Assembly (NCBI GenBank): GCA_018821785.1
Contig: JAHJLI010000131.1
Coordinates: forward strand, 45,769 to 109,768
Length of the DNA: 64,000 nucleotides
DNA from: Pseudomonadota bacterium
GTDB lineage: Bacteria > Desulfobacterota > Desulfobulbia > Desulfobulbales > Desulfocapsaceae
Direction of reading: 5' to 3'
Positions 55,276 to 64,000 of the stretch are shown here, one piece after another. The notes beneath the pieces were generated by a model. The model was given only the letters and a program-made list of their open reading frames with translations, did not search any database and was not told the DNA's origin. A program made the translations under genes and the position numbers. How positions within the stretch are numbered: position 1 is the stretch's first letter; each line of letters opens with the position of its first letter.

Positions 55276-56295
55276 ATGAAGTATGCCTTCTCATTCCTGG
55301 CAGTCATTGCGTTGATACTGATTGCTTGGCTCGGATCTCAGATACCGGGGATGCCCTATTTGTTTGGTGTCGCCCTGCCGTATCTGGCCTTGATGATCTT
55401 CCTTGGCGGCAGTGTCTACAGGGTGGTGCAATGGGCGAAATCGCCCGTACCATTTCCGATACAGACTACCTGCGGACAAGGAAAATCGCTGGATTTTATC
55501 AAACAAAACAAGCTTGAAGCCCCCTCTACGAATGCCGAAGTGGTGGCGAGAATGTTTTTAGAAATAGTAACCTTTCGGTCTCTTTTCAGAAACACCAAGT
55601 CGGAAATTTATGATGGACCACACATCACTTATGAATCCTCAAAATGGCTGTGGGTATTCGCTCTTATTTTCCACTATTCATTCTTGTCTATTGTCGTTCG
55701 CCATATGCGCCTTTTTCTTGATCCGGTTCCTGCCTGGATCGGCTGGTGGGAATTCATTGACGGTATCTTCGAGGTTGGTGCACCTACCTGGTATATGAGC
55801 GATGTTGGATTGGTTGCCGGGTGTCTCCTGCTGTTCGGCAGAAGGTTGATTACCCGCCATGTACGCTATATTTCTTTGATGAACGATTACTTTCCACTAG
55901 TTTTGATATTTGCCGTTGCCGTAAGCGGAATTCTCATGCGTTTCTTTCTTCGAACCGACATTGATATCGTAAATATCAAACAGCTCACAGTTGGCTTGGT
56001 CTCCTTGTCTCCGACCATAGGTGCACAAATTGGTCCCATCTTCTACATCCATGTGTTCCTGGTATGCGTTCTGCTAGCTTATTTCCCCTTCAGCAAGCTC
56101 ATGCATTTCGCCGGAGTGTTTCTCAGTCCAACCAGGAATCTGAAGAACAATAGTCGGGCAGTGCGCCACGAGAATCCCTGGAACCCTAGGATTCTACCGC
56201 ACTCCTACGCCGGTTATGAAGATGAGTTCCGCGAGTTCATGGTGGATGCGGGGATCCCGGTTGAAAAGGAGCTTTCCCCGGCAAAGGATGAATAA
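55276..56295 (+). CDS. dsrM: DsrM, cytochrome b subunit of the Dsr membrane complex
   Basis: 339 aa integral membrane protein of the NarI-like family. About six helices, with His residues in membrane segments (FHYSFLSIVVRHMRLF and FYIHVFLVCVLLAYFPFSKLMHF) that can bind two b haems. DsrMKJOP moves electrons between the quinone pool/periplasm and the cytoplasmic DsrC trisulfide step of sulfite reduction. AGCGAGGTAAG precedes ATG 55276. First gene of dsrMKJOP. Confidence 0.95.
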   Translation: MKYAFSFLAVIALILIAWLGSQIPGMPYLFGVALPYLALMIFLGGSVYRVVQWAKSPVPFPIQTTCGQGKSLDFIKQNKLEAPSTNAEVVARMFLEIVTFRSLFRNTKSEIYDGPHITYESSKWLWVFALIFHYSFLSIVVRHMRLFLDPVPAWIGWWEFIDGIFEVGAPTWYMSDVGLVAGCLLLFGRRLITRHVRYISLMNDYFPLVLIFAVAVSGILMRFFLRTDIDIVNIKQLTVGLVSLSPTIGAQIGPIFYIHVFLVCVLLAYFPFSKLMHFAGVFLSPTRNLKNNSRAVRHENPWNPRILPHSYAGYEDEFREFMVDAGIPVEKELSPAKDE

Positions 56296-56337
56296 TACGG
56301 TTATTGACCCAATACTAGCTTAAGAGGAAGAGTTACG

Positions 56338-57966
56338 ATGGCAGTTCCAAAATTACAACAATTATCGAAAAGCGTAGTGCAGGGACCATCCTTGGCGACA
56401 GGAGCGATACCTACCAGGGACTGGATGGACATCCCGGTGGTTTTTAAATCCGGGAATTATGCCTACCCTGCCAAAAAAGACAAAGTTGAATATCTCAATA
56501 AGCAGTCAGGGCTTCACTTCCCTAATGCCCGGGAGTGGTCTCCCGAGGATGAAGACTGGAAACTTCCGGAAGGCTGGCAAGAGATCATTCTCAAAGGCCT
56601 CAAAGAGCGACTTGAGAAATTCAGGTCTCTGAAAATTTTCATGGATTGCTGTGTTCGCTGCGGTGCATGCGCCGACAAGTGCCATTTCTTTCTCGGCACC
56701 GGTGATCCGAAAAACATGCCGGTACTCCGGGCAGAACTCTTGCGCTCGGTGTACCGCAACGATTTCACACTGGCCGGAAAGATTCTTGGAAAAATGGCCG
56801 GTGCCAGAGAGATGACCGTAGCGGTTTTGAAAGAATGGTTCATGTACTCCTATCAGTGTACCGAGTGCAGACGATGCTCGGTGTTCTGTCCCTACGGCAT
56901 AGACACCGCCGAAGTCACCATGATGATACGGGAGTTGCTGCATCTGGTCGGGATAGGTATCAACTGGATTCTCGAGCCGGCCTCCAACTCCAACCGAACT
57001 GGCAACCACATGGGCTTGCAGCCCCATACCTTCAAGGATAACGTCGAGTTTCTCGTCGATGACGTCGAGAATCTTACCGGGGTGAAACCGAATATTTCTT
57101 TTAATAGAAAGGGTGCGGAAATCCTTTTTATAACTCCCTCTGCCGACGTCTTCGCTGAACCAGGACTCTATACCGCGATGGGGTATATGATTCTTTTTGA
57201 GGCTATAGGTCTCGACTATACCTGGTCTACCTATGCCTCTGAGGGTGGCAACTTCGGTCTTTTTACCAACAATGAGACCATGAAGAAACTCAACGCCAAG
57301 ATGTATGCTGAGGCCAAGCGTCTCGGTGTGAAGTATATCATCGGCGGTGAGTGTGGACACATGTGGCGTGTTGTGCATCAGTATATGGATACCATGAACG
57401 GCCCTGCCGATTTCCTGGAAATCCCTAAATCTCCGATTACCGGCACTGTCTTTGACAATGCAGCATCGACAAAAATGGTGCACATAAGCGAATTTACCGC
57501 TGATCTTATTAAAAACAGCAAGATTAAACTCGATAAGAGCCGGAATAGTCATGTCAAGGCGACCTTTCATGATTCCTGTAATACCTCACGGGCCATGGGG
57601 CTTCTTGACGAACCACGCTATATCCTCGATCACGTTGTTGATTGGGTTGAGATGCCGGAGAATACTATTCGTGAACAGACCTTCTGCTGCGGTTCCGGGA
57701 CCGGTCTCAATACTGACGAGATTATGGAACTGAGAATGCGTGCAGGATTGCCGCGTGCCAATGCAGTGAAATATGTTCACGAGAAACATGGTGTGAACAT
57801 GCTGTCCTGTGTATGTGCAATCGACAGGGCGACACTGACCTCCCTTATGAACTACTGGAATCCCGAAGTCGGGGTCTGCGGGCTGAGTGAGTTGGTTGCC
57901 AATGCGATTGTTCAAGAGGGTGAAACACGCGGTGAGCTTGATGAAGGCCTCCGTACCATGCTTTAG
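56338..57966 (+). CDS. dsrK: DsrK, HdrD-like catalytic iron-sulfur subunit
   Basis: 542 aa cytoplasmic protein. Two [4Fe-4S] motifs: C105, C108, C111, C115 (CVRCGACADKC) and C174, C177, C180, C184 (CTECRRCSVFC). The CCG region holds FHDSCNTSRAMG and EQTFCCGSGTG, ligands of the noncubane-type catalytic cluster of the heterodisulfide reductase family; GGECGHMWR is also conserved. It is thought to reduce the DsrC trisulfide. GAGGAAGAG is upstream of ATG 56338, 42 bp after dsrM. Confidence 0.96.
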   Translation: MAVPKLQQLSKSVVQGPSLATGAIPTRDWMDIPVVFKSGNYAYPAKKDKVEYLNKQSGLHFPNAREWSPEDEDWKLPEGWQEIILKGLKERLEKFRSLKIFMDCCVRCGACADKCHFFLGTGDPKNMPVLRAELLRSVYRNDFTLAGKILGKMAGAREMTVAVLKEWFMYSYQCTECRRCSVFCPYGIDTAEVTMMIRELLHLVGIGINWILEPASNSNRTGNHMGLQPHTFKDNVEFLVDDVENLTGVKPNISFNRKGAEILFITPSADVFAEPGLYTAMGYMILFEAIGLDYTWSTYASEGGNFGLFTNNETMKKLNAKMYAEAKRLGVKYIIGGECGHMWRVVHQYMDTMNGPADFLEIPKSPITGTVFDNAASTKMVHISEFTADLIKNSKIKLDKSRNSHVKATFHDSCNTSRAMGLLDEPRYILDHVVDWVEMPENTIREQTFCCGSGTGLNTDEIMELRMRAGLPRANAVKYVHEKHGVNMLSCVCAIDRATLTSLMNYWNPEVGVCGLSELVANAIVQEGETRGELDEGLRTML

Positions 57967-57998
57967 ACAATCCTGAACAGAACATAGGAGTAATGGTA

Positions 57999-58400
57999 AT
58001 GTACAATAAAGGCACAATAATACCGGGACTTATCATCTTCGTCCTGTTGATAACCTTCCCGCTCTGGTTTAATGCGTTCTCGACGGCAAGCACAGTACCA
58101 AAAGTTGAACTGCCGCCTGGGGGACAAAAAGAGTGTGTGAAGCCTGCGGCAGAAATGCGTGCCAATCATATGGTACTGCTCAATGAATGGCGAGATGACG
58201 TTCTTCGTAACGGAAATCGCGCCACAGTGACTGCAGGAGGAAAGGAATATCGCAAAGGTTTGCAGACTGCGTGTATGGCTTGCCATACGAACAAGGAGAA
58301 ATTCTGTGACTCCTGTCATGTTTACACATCTGTCACACCCTTTTGCTGGGATTGTCATTTGACCCCGAGTGTAGCGGCGGCAAAGAAGGAGACAAACTAA
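57999..58400 (+). CDS. dsrJ: DsrJ, periplasmic triheme cytochrome c
   Basis: 133 aa. N-terminal membrane anchor/signal (about 6-26), three CxxCH sites: C92-C95-H96, C103-C106-H107, C116-C119-H120. Cys46 (KECVKPAAEMRANHM) matches the Cys reported as an unusual His/Cys haem ligand in DsrJ of Allochromatium. GGAG is 8 nt before ATG 57999; ATG 57993 would be only 2 nt from it. The stop shares one base with the dsrO start. Confidence 0.95.
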   Translation: MYNKGTIIPGLIIFVLLITFPLWFNAFSTASTVPKVELPPGGQKECVKPAAEMRANHMVLLNEWRDDVLRNGNRATVTAGGKEYRKGLQTACMACHTNKEKFCDSCHVYTSVTPFCWDCHLTPSVAAAKKETN

Positions 58401-59227
58401 TGGATAAGCAAAGAAGAAAATTTTTAAAAATCGCCGGAGTAACTGTTCTTGCGGGCATGAGCGCTCCGGTTGTTGTCAATCTGACGGCAGCGCCGCCGGC
58501 TTTAGCCTCTGCAGGTAAAGGGCAAGCTACCACCAGTGTGCCCGCTGCTGCGCATGGGGGAGAAGCAGCCCCGAAGGGAGTGCGCCTCGGCATGCTCATC
58601 GACATGCGTAAACTTTATGGTCGTCCCGAGCTTCTTGAGAAGGTGATGGCTGTGTGCAATAAAGTACACAATATTCCGAAGATTGATAATAAAAAAAGCG
58701 AGATCAAGTGGATATGGAAAACGCCATATGCCAACGCTTTTATTGATCAATCTACCAACCATTCATCAAAAATCGCCAGGGAAAACGATTTTCTAGTTCT
58801 CTGTAACCACTGCAATCAGCCACCCTGCGTTCGAGTTTGCCCAACCAAGGCAACCTTTGTAGACACAAAGACTGGAATCGTCGCTATGGATTACCATCGT
58901 TGTATCGGTTGCCGGTTTTGTATGATGGGCTGTCCCTATGGGGCGAGAAGTTTCAACTGGATGGATCCGCAGCCTTTTATCAAGGAATTAAATCCGAATT
59001 TTCCCGCAAGAATGCGCGGTGTTGTTGAGAAATGCAACTTCTGTGGGGAACGTCTGGCACTTGGTAAAGAACCAGCATGTGTAGAGGCAGTCAAGGAAGT
59101 AGGGGCGATAGTCTTTGGTGATCTTAATGATCCTCAATCAGAGATTTGCCGGATTCTTGATAAGGAGCATACCATCCAACGGTCAGCAGCCCTTGGAACC
59201 CAACCGTCAGTCTTTTACATAGTGTGA
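58400..59227 (+). CDS. dsrO: DsrO, Tat-exported periplasmic ferredoxin-like subunit
   Basis: 275 aa. Twin-arginine signal (DKQRRKFLKIAG, residues 2-13) followed by a hydrophobic stretch and an Ala-rich cleavage area. Four-cluster ferredoxin pattern of the NrfC/DmsB type: CNHCNQPPCVRVCP, CIGCRFCMMGCPYG, CNFCGERLALG...C. ATG 58400 overlaps the dsrJ stop (TAATG), with GGAG upstream. It links DsrJ to DsrP. Confidence 0.96.
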   Translation: MDKQRRKFLKIAGVTVLAGMSAPVVVNLTAAPPALASAGKGQATTSVPAAAHGGEAAPKGVRLGMLIDMRKLYGRPELLEKVMAVCNKVHNIPKIDNKKSEIKWIWKTPYANAFIDQSTNHSSKIARENDFLVLCNHCNQPPCVRVCPTKATFVDTKTGIVAMDYHRCIGCRFCMMGCPYGARSFNWMDPQPFIKELNPNFPARMRGVVEKCNFCGERLALGKEPACVEAVKEVGAIVFGDLNDPQSEICRILDKEHTIQRSAALGTQPSVFYIV

Positions 59228-59234
59228 GGGTGTC

Positions 59235-60416
59235 ATGATAGAAAAAGCATTAAAAGGAAACTCTAACTACTGGATGTGGCTTGCATTTTTGAGCGCATTC
59301 ATCGCGGTAGGAGGAATCTGTTATCTCAGACAGTTTCTCTATGGTATGCACCTGACCGGTATGGGACGTGATTTGTCCTGGGGCTTATATATTTCCCAGT
59401 TTACTTTTCTGGTTGGTGTCGCGGCGGGAGGCTTGATGTTGGTTCTTCCCTATTATATTCATAACTACAAGGCATTTGGGAGAATTACCATCCTAGGCGA
59501 ATTTCTTGCGATAGCCTCCATCGTTATGTGCCTGATGTTTATCATGGCAGACATTGGCCAGCCGTTGCGTGGACTTAATATGATTCTGCACCCGACCCCC
59601 AATTCCATGCTCTTCTGGGATATGGTGGTATTGCTTGGCTATCTCGGCCTGAATATTATCTGCGGCTGGGTTATCCTCACCGCCGAACGAAAGCAGGTCA
59701 AGCCCCCGAAATGGGTATATTTTTTCGTCTATCTTTCTTTACCCTTTGCGGTCTCGATCCATACCGTAACGGCAATGCTTTATTGCGGTTTGCCTGGCCG
59801 TCATTTCTGGCTTTCGGCGATCACCGCTCCGCGATTTCTAGCTTCCGCCTTTGCAGCCGGCCCGGCTTTGATTGTTATTGCATGTCTGGTCATGAAGCGG
59901 ATAGCCAATTTCGATGCCGGTACTGAGGCGATCAAAAAGCTGACAACGATTATCATGTATGCGGCAATTATCAATGCCTTTTTTGTCGGTTTGGAATTCT
60001 TTGTTGGTTGGTATTCAAATATTCCCGGACACAAGCATTCCCTTGAGTATCTCTTTTTCGGCCTTGAACATCATGGCCATGTCTATAATAATCTCGTTCC
60101 GTTCATGTGGACTTCGGTTTTCCTCTGTTTTGGTGGACTCGCCCTTTTTGGCTACATGAAAATAAAAGATGTATTTAACGATGTCTGGGTCGGCGTTGGT
60201 TGTCTCATGATTTTTTTCGCTCTATGGCTTGATAAAGGGCTTGGGTTTGTCATGGGTGGTCTGGTTGTGAATCCGCTCAATGAAGTTGTTGAGTATTATC
60301 CAACTGCCAACGAGATAGGTATAACCCTGGGAATATGGGCTACCGGCTTTCTTATAGTCACCATTCTTTACAAAATTGCCGTTAAAGTTGAACATGAGGT
60401 AGAAGGTCATCAGTAG
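59235..60416 (+). CDS. dsrP: DsrP, NrfD-like quinone-interacting membrane subunit
   Basis: 393 aa with about ten membrane helices, NrfD/PsrC family. GMGRDLSWGLYISQFTFLVG, ADIGQPLRGLNMILHPTPNS (quinone-site region) and LDKGLGFVMGGLVVNPLNEV are typical. It has no cofactor of its own and passes electrons between DsrO and the quinone pool. Last dsr gene, 7 bp after dsrO, closed by a strong terminator. Confidence 0.95.
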   Translation: MIEKALKGNSNYWMWLAFLSAFIAVGGICYLRQFLYGMHLTGMGRDLSWGLYISQFTFLVGVAAGGLMLVLPYYIHNYKAFGRITILGEFLAIASIVMCLMFIMADIGQPLRGLNMILHPTPNSMLFWDMVVLLGYLGLNIICGWVILTAERKQVKPPKWVYFFVYLSLPFAVSIHTVTAMLYCGLPGRHFWLSAITAPRFLASAFAAGPALIVIACLVMKRIANFDAGTEAIKKLTTIIMYAAIINAFFVGLEFFVGWYSNIPGHKHSLEYLFFGLEHHGHVYNNLVPFMWTSVFLCFGGLALFGYMKIKDVFNDVWVGVGCLMIFFALWLDKGLGFVMGGLVVNPLNEVVEYYPTANEIGITLGIWATGFLIVTILYKIAVKVEHEVEGHQ

Positions 60417-60436
60417 TTTTACTCATTGCTGAGATA

Positions 60437-60470
60437 AAAAGCCCCCGACTTGTCGGGGGCTTTTTTTTTT
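60437..60470 (+). terminator. Strong terminator of the dsrMKJOP operon
   Basis: GCCCCCGAC (60441-60449), TT loop region, GTCGGGGGC (60452-60460), then ten T (60461-60470). An A-run before the stem could make it bidirectional. Confidence 0.93.
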
Positions 60471-60535
60471 GTTAAAAGGGGAGTAGGTTAAGAAATGACC
60501 GGCAGCGAGCAAAAGTTAAAAACTGGGGAATTCAT

Positions 60536-61180
60536 TTGCCTAAAAAGCGTGTGCTCATAGTTTATTATTCATACACCCAGCAAACTAAAACGCTGTTGAA
60601 GAAGTTCATTTACGGCTTAGAAAGTGGAGGGGTTGAGGTCAGCCAGGAGCGGCTTGAACCGCTTAATCCCTATGAGTTTCCTTTTAGAAGCAATATTCGC
60701 CTGGCAATTGCTATGGCCATGACTTTCTTCCAAAAGCGCATGACCATCAAGCCCTTAGCTGCAAATTGTTTTGGTACCTGGGACTGCATCATTTTGGCCG
60801 GGCCGACGTGGTCCTATCACCCTAGCGGGCCTGTGCTCGATTTTCTTGATCGCTATGGCAGAGATGTCTGTGGCGGAAAAAAAATTATACCGTTTATCTC
60901 TTGCAGGTCGTATTGGCGATTACATTATTGGACACTGAAGAGGCGCCTTGTATTATATGGCAGTGAAGTCAACAAACCAATTGTCTTTCTCCATCCGCAA
61001 AAGGAGCCTTGGCGCTTTATCGGGCTTATTCTTCAATTACGGGGGAAAATGATGCGGCGTGAAAATTCTTGGTTCAGACATCGCTATCCAGGTTATGGTC
61101 ATAGCAAGAGGCAAGGGGGAGAAGCCATGGAAGAGGGGAAAAAACTAGCTATAAAATTGAGAGGCGATTGGTGCGTTTGA
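60536..61180 (+). CDS. Flavodoxin-like protein
   Basis: 214 aa. N-terminal VLIVYYSYTQQTKTLLKKF is an FMN phosphate-binding loop, and IILAGPTWSYHPSGPVLDFL matches the second flavodoxin loop. The C-terminal half (about 120-214) is basic, with many Trp/Tyr/His and no clear family. Relatives act as NAD(P)H:quinone or FMN-dependent oxidoreductases. TTG start at 60536 with GGGGA upstream. It follows the dsr terminator, so it is probably transcribed on its own. Confidence 0.7.
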   Translation: MPKKRVLIVYYSYTQQTKTLLKKFIYGLESGGVEVSQERLEPLNPYEFPFRSNIRLAIAMAMTFFQKRMTIKPLAANCFGTWDCIILAGPTWSYHPSGPVLDFLDRYGRDVCGGKKIIPFISCRSYWRLHYWTLKRRLVLYGSEVNKPIVFLHPQKEPWRFIGLILQLRGKMMRRENSWFRHRYPGYGHSKRQGGEAMEEGKKLAIKLRGDWCV

Positions 61181-61240
61181 AAGGTTTTCTTGCTCTCAAG
61201 AGGGGATTATTAATTACCTCGTTTTTTCGGTGCCACCGGG

Positions 61241-62032
61241 TCAGGGCCACTGTCCGTTGAGGTAGAGAGAATAATATAACAAAATGTCTTCTGAGAAGAA
61301 AACATGTACCAAGGCTGCCAAGGAAAGAAATGGGCCGAAGGGGATACGGGTTTGCCCCCCCTTTTTTTGGCTTCGCATGGCAATTATTCCTATAATTGAA
61401 CCGGTAGCCGAACTCATGAGAATAACAAAGGGGAGTGCCTGCCATCCCAACCAGGCACCAATCATTGCCAAGAGCTTAATGTCTCCTCCCCCCATCCCGT
61501 CTATTTTCCGGAGAAAGGCATAGGACAAGGCCACAGCATAAAGGACACCGCCGCCTGCAAGTAGGCCAATAAGTGAGCTCTGCCATGTTACTGTGTCGCT
61601 CACCAAGGAGAAAATAAAACCTAGGATTATTCCTGGCAGGCTTATCACATCAGGAATGATCTGAAGCCGGATGTCGATAAAGATAATGATCAGGAGTGCG
61701 GCAGAGAAAACAAAATAGCCGGCGGTAGCCAAAGAGAGCTGAAAGCGATGGACAAGAGCAGCAGTGACAATGGCCATTAGTAGTTCTACGAGGGGATATT
61801 GCAGCGATATTGAATTTTTACAATGTCCACAACGGCCAAGCAAAATGATATAGCTGAGGATCGGAATGTTTTCAAACCAGCGCAGGGGGGAACTGCATTG
61901 GGGGCAGTGCGATGCTGGAAAGGCGATTGACTGACCCGGCTCAGGGAGCCGGAGGATGACGACATTGAGAAAACTGCCGACTACAGCACCAAATAAGGCT
62001 GAAAAAATAAGAATGGAGGTCTCGGTCATCAT
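61241..62032 (-). CDS. pilD: Type IV prepilin peptidase / N-methyltransferase (A24)
   Basis: 263 aa inner-membrane enzyme that cuts and methylates type IV pilin-like signal peptides. FGAVVGSFLNVVILRLP, the two-CxxC zinc domain (CPQC ... CGHC), then the aspartyl sites FIDIRLQIIPD and GGGDIKLLAMIGAW. About eight helices. No pilin genes lie in the window; it serves pili or type II secretion encoded elsewhere. Confidence 0.93.
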   Translation of the reverse strand: MMTETSILIFSALFGAVVGSFLNVVILRLPEPGQSIAFPASHCPQCSSPLRWFENIPILSYIILLGRCGHCKNSISLQYPLVELLMAIVTAALVHRFQLSLATAGYFVFSAALLIIIFIDIRLQIIPDVISLPGIILGFIFSLVSDTVTWQSSLIGLLAGGGVLYAVALSYAFLRKIDGMGGGDIKLLAMIGAWLGWQALPFVILMSSATGSIIGIIAMRSQKKGGQTRIPFGPFLSLAALVHVFFSEDILLYYSLYLNGQWP

Positions 62033-62209
62033 GGTGGTGATATCTTATTTAAATTCACATGGAAAAGTCGATAGAGATATAAAATAGGTCTTCAAGAGGA
62101 TAACATGCATTGATGTTCATTGGAGTGCATAATTTCAAGATGCTATCATAGATAAAGCGATATCATTTGGGCCAACGTTGTAAGAATCTCATCAATTGTA
62201 TAGGTGTGT

Positions 62210-62995
62210 ATGTCACAATACCAGGAAAAAGCGACTGTCGCTCGAATTGAGCAGTTCGCCAACAAGAACTTTCGGCTCACCCTCCATTGTCCGCAAATTG
62301 CAGTCAGTGCCAAACCAGGGCAGTTTGTCATGATCCGCACGGCAACTGGTAAAGATCCCCTTCTGCGCAGACCATTTTCCATCCATCAGACAAGTTCAGG
62401 AGGCGGAATACAAATCTACTTCAAGGTGGTCGGCAGGGGTACGGAAATCCTCTCCCAGGTGAAAAAAGATCAGGAAGTTTCCGTATTGGGACCTTTGGGC
62501 CGTGGCTTTCGGCTTGGGCTTAATGGACCGGCAATCATTGTCGGTGGAGGTTTGGGGATTGCACCGATGCTTTTTCTGGCGAAAGAAAACTGTCGGCTTA
62601 AGAGAAAGTGTTCCGATGATCTGATACTTCTTGGGGCTCGGGAGAAGAATGAACTTGAGCACCTCCTTGAGGATTTTAGACGGCTGGGGCTCCGACTTTT
62701 GACCGCAACTGATGATGGGTCGCTTGGACATCATGGCTTCGTTACCGAGATAATGCAGTCTGCTTTGCCGCCTGGTTGTACCGTCTATACCTGCGGGCCT
62801 GAACCGATGATGGCGAGAGTGGGCAAGATATGTCAGTCTCAAGGCATCCCCTGTCAAGTGTCTGTCGAAAGCGTCATGGCCTGTGGGATGGGAGCCTGCC
62901 TTGGCTGCAGTCGGCCGGCGAAAGACGGCACCTACACCCATGTCTGTTTGAATGGACCGGTCTATGACGCGGAGGAACTGCAATGGACTATATGA
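62210..62995 (+). CDS. pyrK: Dihydroorotate dehydrogenase electron transfer subunit PyrK
   Basis: 261 aa. FAD/NAD-binding iron-sulfur protein that passes electrons from PyrD to NAD. LLRRPFSIHQ (FAD), VLGPLGRGF, VGGGLGIAPMLFLA (NAD) and the [2Fe-2S] ligands in ESVMACGMGACLGC with a later Cys (THVCLNGP). AGGTG supports ATG 62210 over GTG 62204. It overlaps pyrD by 13 nt. Confidence 0.93.
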   Translation: MSQYQEKATVARIEQFANKNFRLTLHCPQIAVSAKPGQFVMIRTATGKDPLLRRPFSIHQTSSGGGIQIYFKVVGRGTEILSQVKKDQEVSVLGPLGRGFRLGLNGPAIIVGGGLGIAPMLFLAKENCRLKRKCSDDLILLGAREKNELEHLLEDFRRLGLRLLTATDDGSLGHHGFVTEIMQSALPPGCTVYTCGPEPMMARVGKICQSQGIPCQVSVESVMACGMGACLGCSRPAKDGTYTHVCLNGPVYDAEELQWTI

Positions 62996-63927
62996 TGCCA
63001 AGAGATAAAAATCAGCCGGACCTGCGGGTGAATATTGGTTCTCTGGAGATTGCCAATCCGGTGATGACTGCTTCGGGAACCTTTGGATACGCCAGGGAAT
63101 TTGAGGGCTTGATGAATCTTCATCATCTCGGGGCTGTCATTGTTAAGGGGATTTCTCTGTATCCCCGGGTTGGCAATCCTCCGCCCCGAATAGTTGAAAC
63201 AGCCTGCGGCATGCTTAACGCCATCGGCCTGCAAAACGTTGGAGTGGATCGGTTTATTACCGAGAAGATGCCGTATCTTCAAGGCTTGAATGTTCCGGTA
63301 ATCGTCAACATACTCGGTGATTCACTGGCTGAATATGAAGAGATTACTGCGCGATTGGCCGGTGTTGCGGGGGTTGCAGGAATAGAAGTGAATATATCGT
63401 GTCCGAATGTCAAAAAGGGCGGGGTGGCTTTCGGAACCGATCCGATCATGGCAGCAGCGGTTACCGGTGCCGTCAAGAAGAAGGCAGATGTGCCGGTAAT
63501 GGTAAAACTTTCTCCAAATGTGTCGGATATCACTGTTATTGCCAGGGCCGTAGAAGATGCCGGGGCTGATGCAATTTCCCTCATTAACACCCTCATAGGT
63601 ATGGCCATTGACTTACCCAGCCGCCGTCCTGCATTGGCCAATATTATCGGTGGGTTGTCAGGACCGGCAATTAAACCAGTGGCTTTACGTATGGTGTATC
63701 AGGTTGCCAGGACGGTGTCAGTGCCGGTTATAGGTATCGGTGGCATAGAGTCGGCGGAAGATGCTCTGGAATTCATGCTTGCCGGGGCGACGGCAGTGCA
63801 GATCGGTACGGCCAACTTTATCAATCCCAGGGCCAGTGAAGAAGTGATAGAAGGAATCGGTGCGTATGCCAAAGCTGAAAAATTGCTTTCCATTCGTTCG
63901 ATAATTGGCGGCTTGAGAATTGAATGA
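62983..63927 (+). CDS. pyrD: Dihydroorotate dehydrogenase, class 1B catalytic subunit PyrD
   Basis: 314 aa cytoplasmic FMN enzyme oxidising dihydroorotate to orotate. GSLEIANPVMTASGTFGY, the base Cys in EVNISCPNVKKGG (class 1 enzymes use Cys), VKLSPNVSDI, GGLSGPAIKPVALRMV and GIGGIESAEDALEFMLAGA. GGAGGA lies 7 nt before ATG 62983. With PyrK it forms the NAD-dependent 1B complex. Beyond its stop a small hairpin ACCTTT/AAAGGT (63931-63949) is present without a T-run. Confidence 0.96.
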   Translation: MDYMMPRDKNQPDLRVNIGSLEIANPVMTASGTFGYAREFEGLMNLHHLGAVIVKGISLYPRVGNPPPRIVETACGMLNAIGLQNVGVDRFITEKMPYLQGLNVPVIVNILGDSLAEYEEITARLAGVAGVAGIEVNISCPNVKKGGVAFGTDPIMAAAVTGAVKKKADVPVMVKLSPNVSDITVIARAVEDAGADAISLINTLIGMAIDLPSRRPALANIIGGLSGPAIKPVALRMVYQVARTVSVPVIGIGGIESAEDALEFMLAGATAVQIGTANFINPRASEEVIEGIGAYAKAEKLLSIRSIIGGLRIE

Positions 63928-64000
63928 GTAACCTTTTGGCCTGAAAGGTGTATCAAGGACACTGTGGGGGAGCTTTATTCAGCTGGCACACAGCCACAAC

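Noticed and set aside
56506..57570. 354-codon frame antisense to dsrK
   Set aside because: It is a shadow of dsrK, whose cluster-binding cysteines are intact.

Overview
The window looks like part of the chromosome of a sulfate-reducing Desulfobacterota bacterium, most likely of the Desulfobulbales type. The strongest evidence is a complete dsrMKJOP operon for the membrane complex of dissimilatory sulfite reduction (55.3-60.4 kb). A sirohaem/haem biosynthesis cluster, haem-handling proteins (CcdA, CcsA/HemX-like, TlpA-like), Hcp and a two-subunit biotin-dependent 2-oxoacid carboxylase fit this. The placement rests on gene content and family recognition only; no database search was possible.

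Layout. 0-7.4 kb: a cut-off CHASE4 sensor, hcp (NO/hydroxylamine detoxification), a secreted 18-repeat protein and a large hybrid histidine kinase. 7.4-12.5 kb: crcB plus a DUF190 gene behind a structured leader, a ZraP-like periplasmic protein behind a sigma-54 promoter, and an ABC transporter operon that may share the same activator sites. 12.5-26.5 kb: mixed stress and signalling genes (UspA, MBL lipoprotein, Nudix-hydrolase fusion, a possible tandem RHH protein, the fatty acid cis/trans isomerase Cti, an HDOD-REC-GGDEF protein, CcdA, RarD, Tex, FHA). 26.6-34 kb: folP-ftsH and carA-carB on the minus strand. 34.5-38 kb: biotin carboxylase and a divergent carboxyltransferase. 38-42 kb: rhomboid, cupin, SLOG-like and cmoAB. 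42.2-43.8 kb: an atypical biotinyl-domain protein with its own biotin ligase. 43.9-46.8 kb: surA-rodZ-recO (minus). 47.2-52 kb: TlpA-like, a methyltransferase, then sirohaem synthase, CcsA/HemX and hemA. 52.3-61.2 kb: Prc protease, an RsbRD-like protein, dsrMKJOP with a strong terminator, and a flavodoxin-like gene. 61.2-64 kb: pilD and pyrK-pyrD.

The parts that stand out beyond ordinary annotation are: (i) a dispersed family of at least seven intergenic elements with a conserved head followed by a variable but still pairing hairpin, four of them just before start codons (including surA and prc); (ii) three copies of a 16-17 bp motif tying a ZraP-like gene and an ABC operon to sigma-54 promoters; (iii) a repeat protein whose repeat length falls stepwise from 34 to 27 residues; (iv) a carboxyltransferase with altered active-site motifs, and a separate biotinyl protein with SLMK in place of EAMK next to a divergent ligase.

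I saw no tRNA, rRNA, CRISPR array, insertion sequence or prophage.
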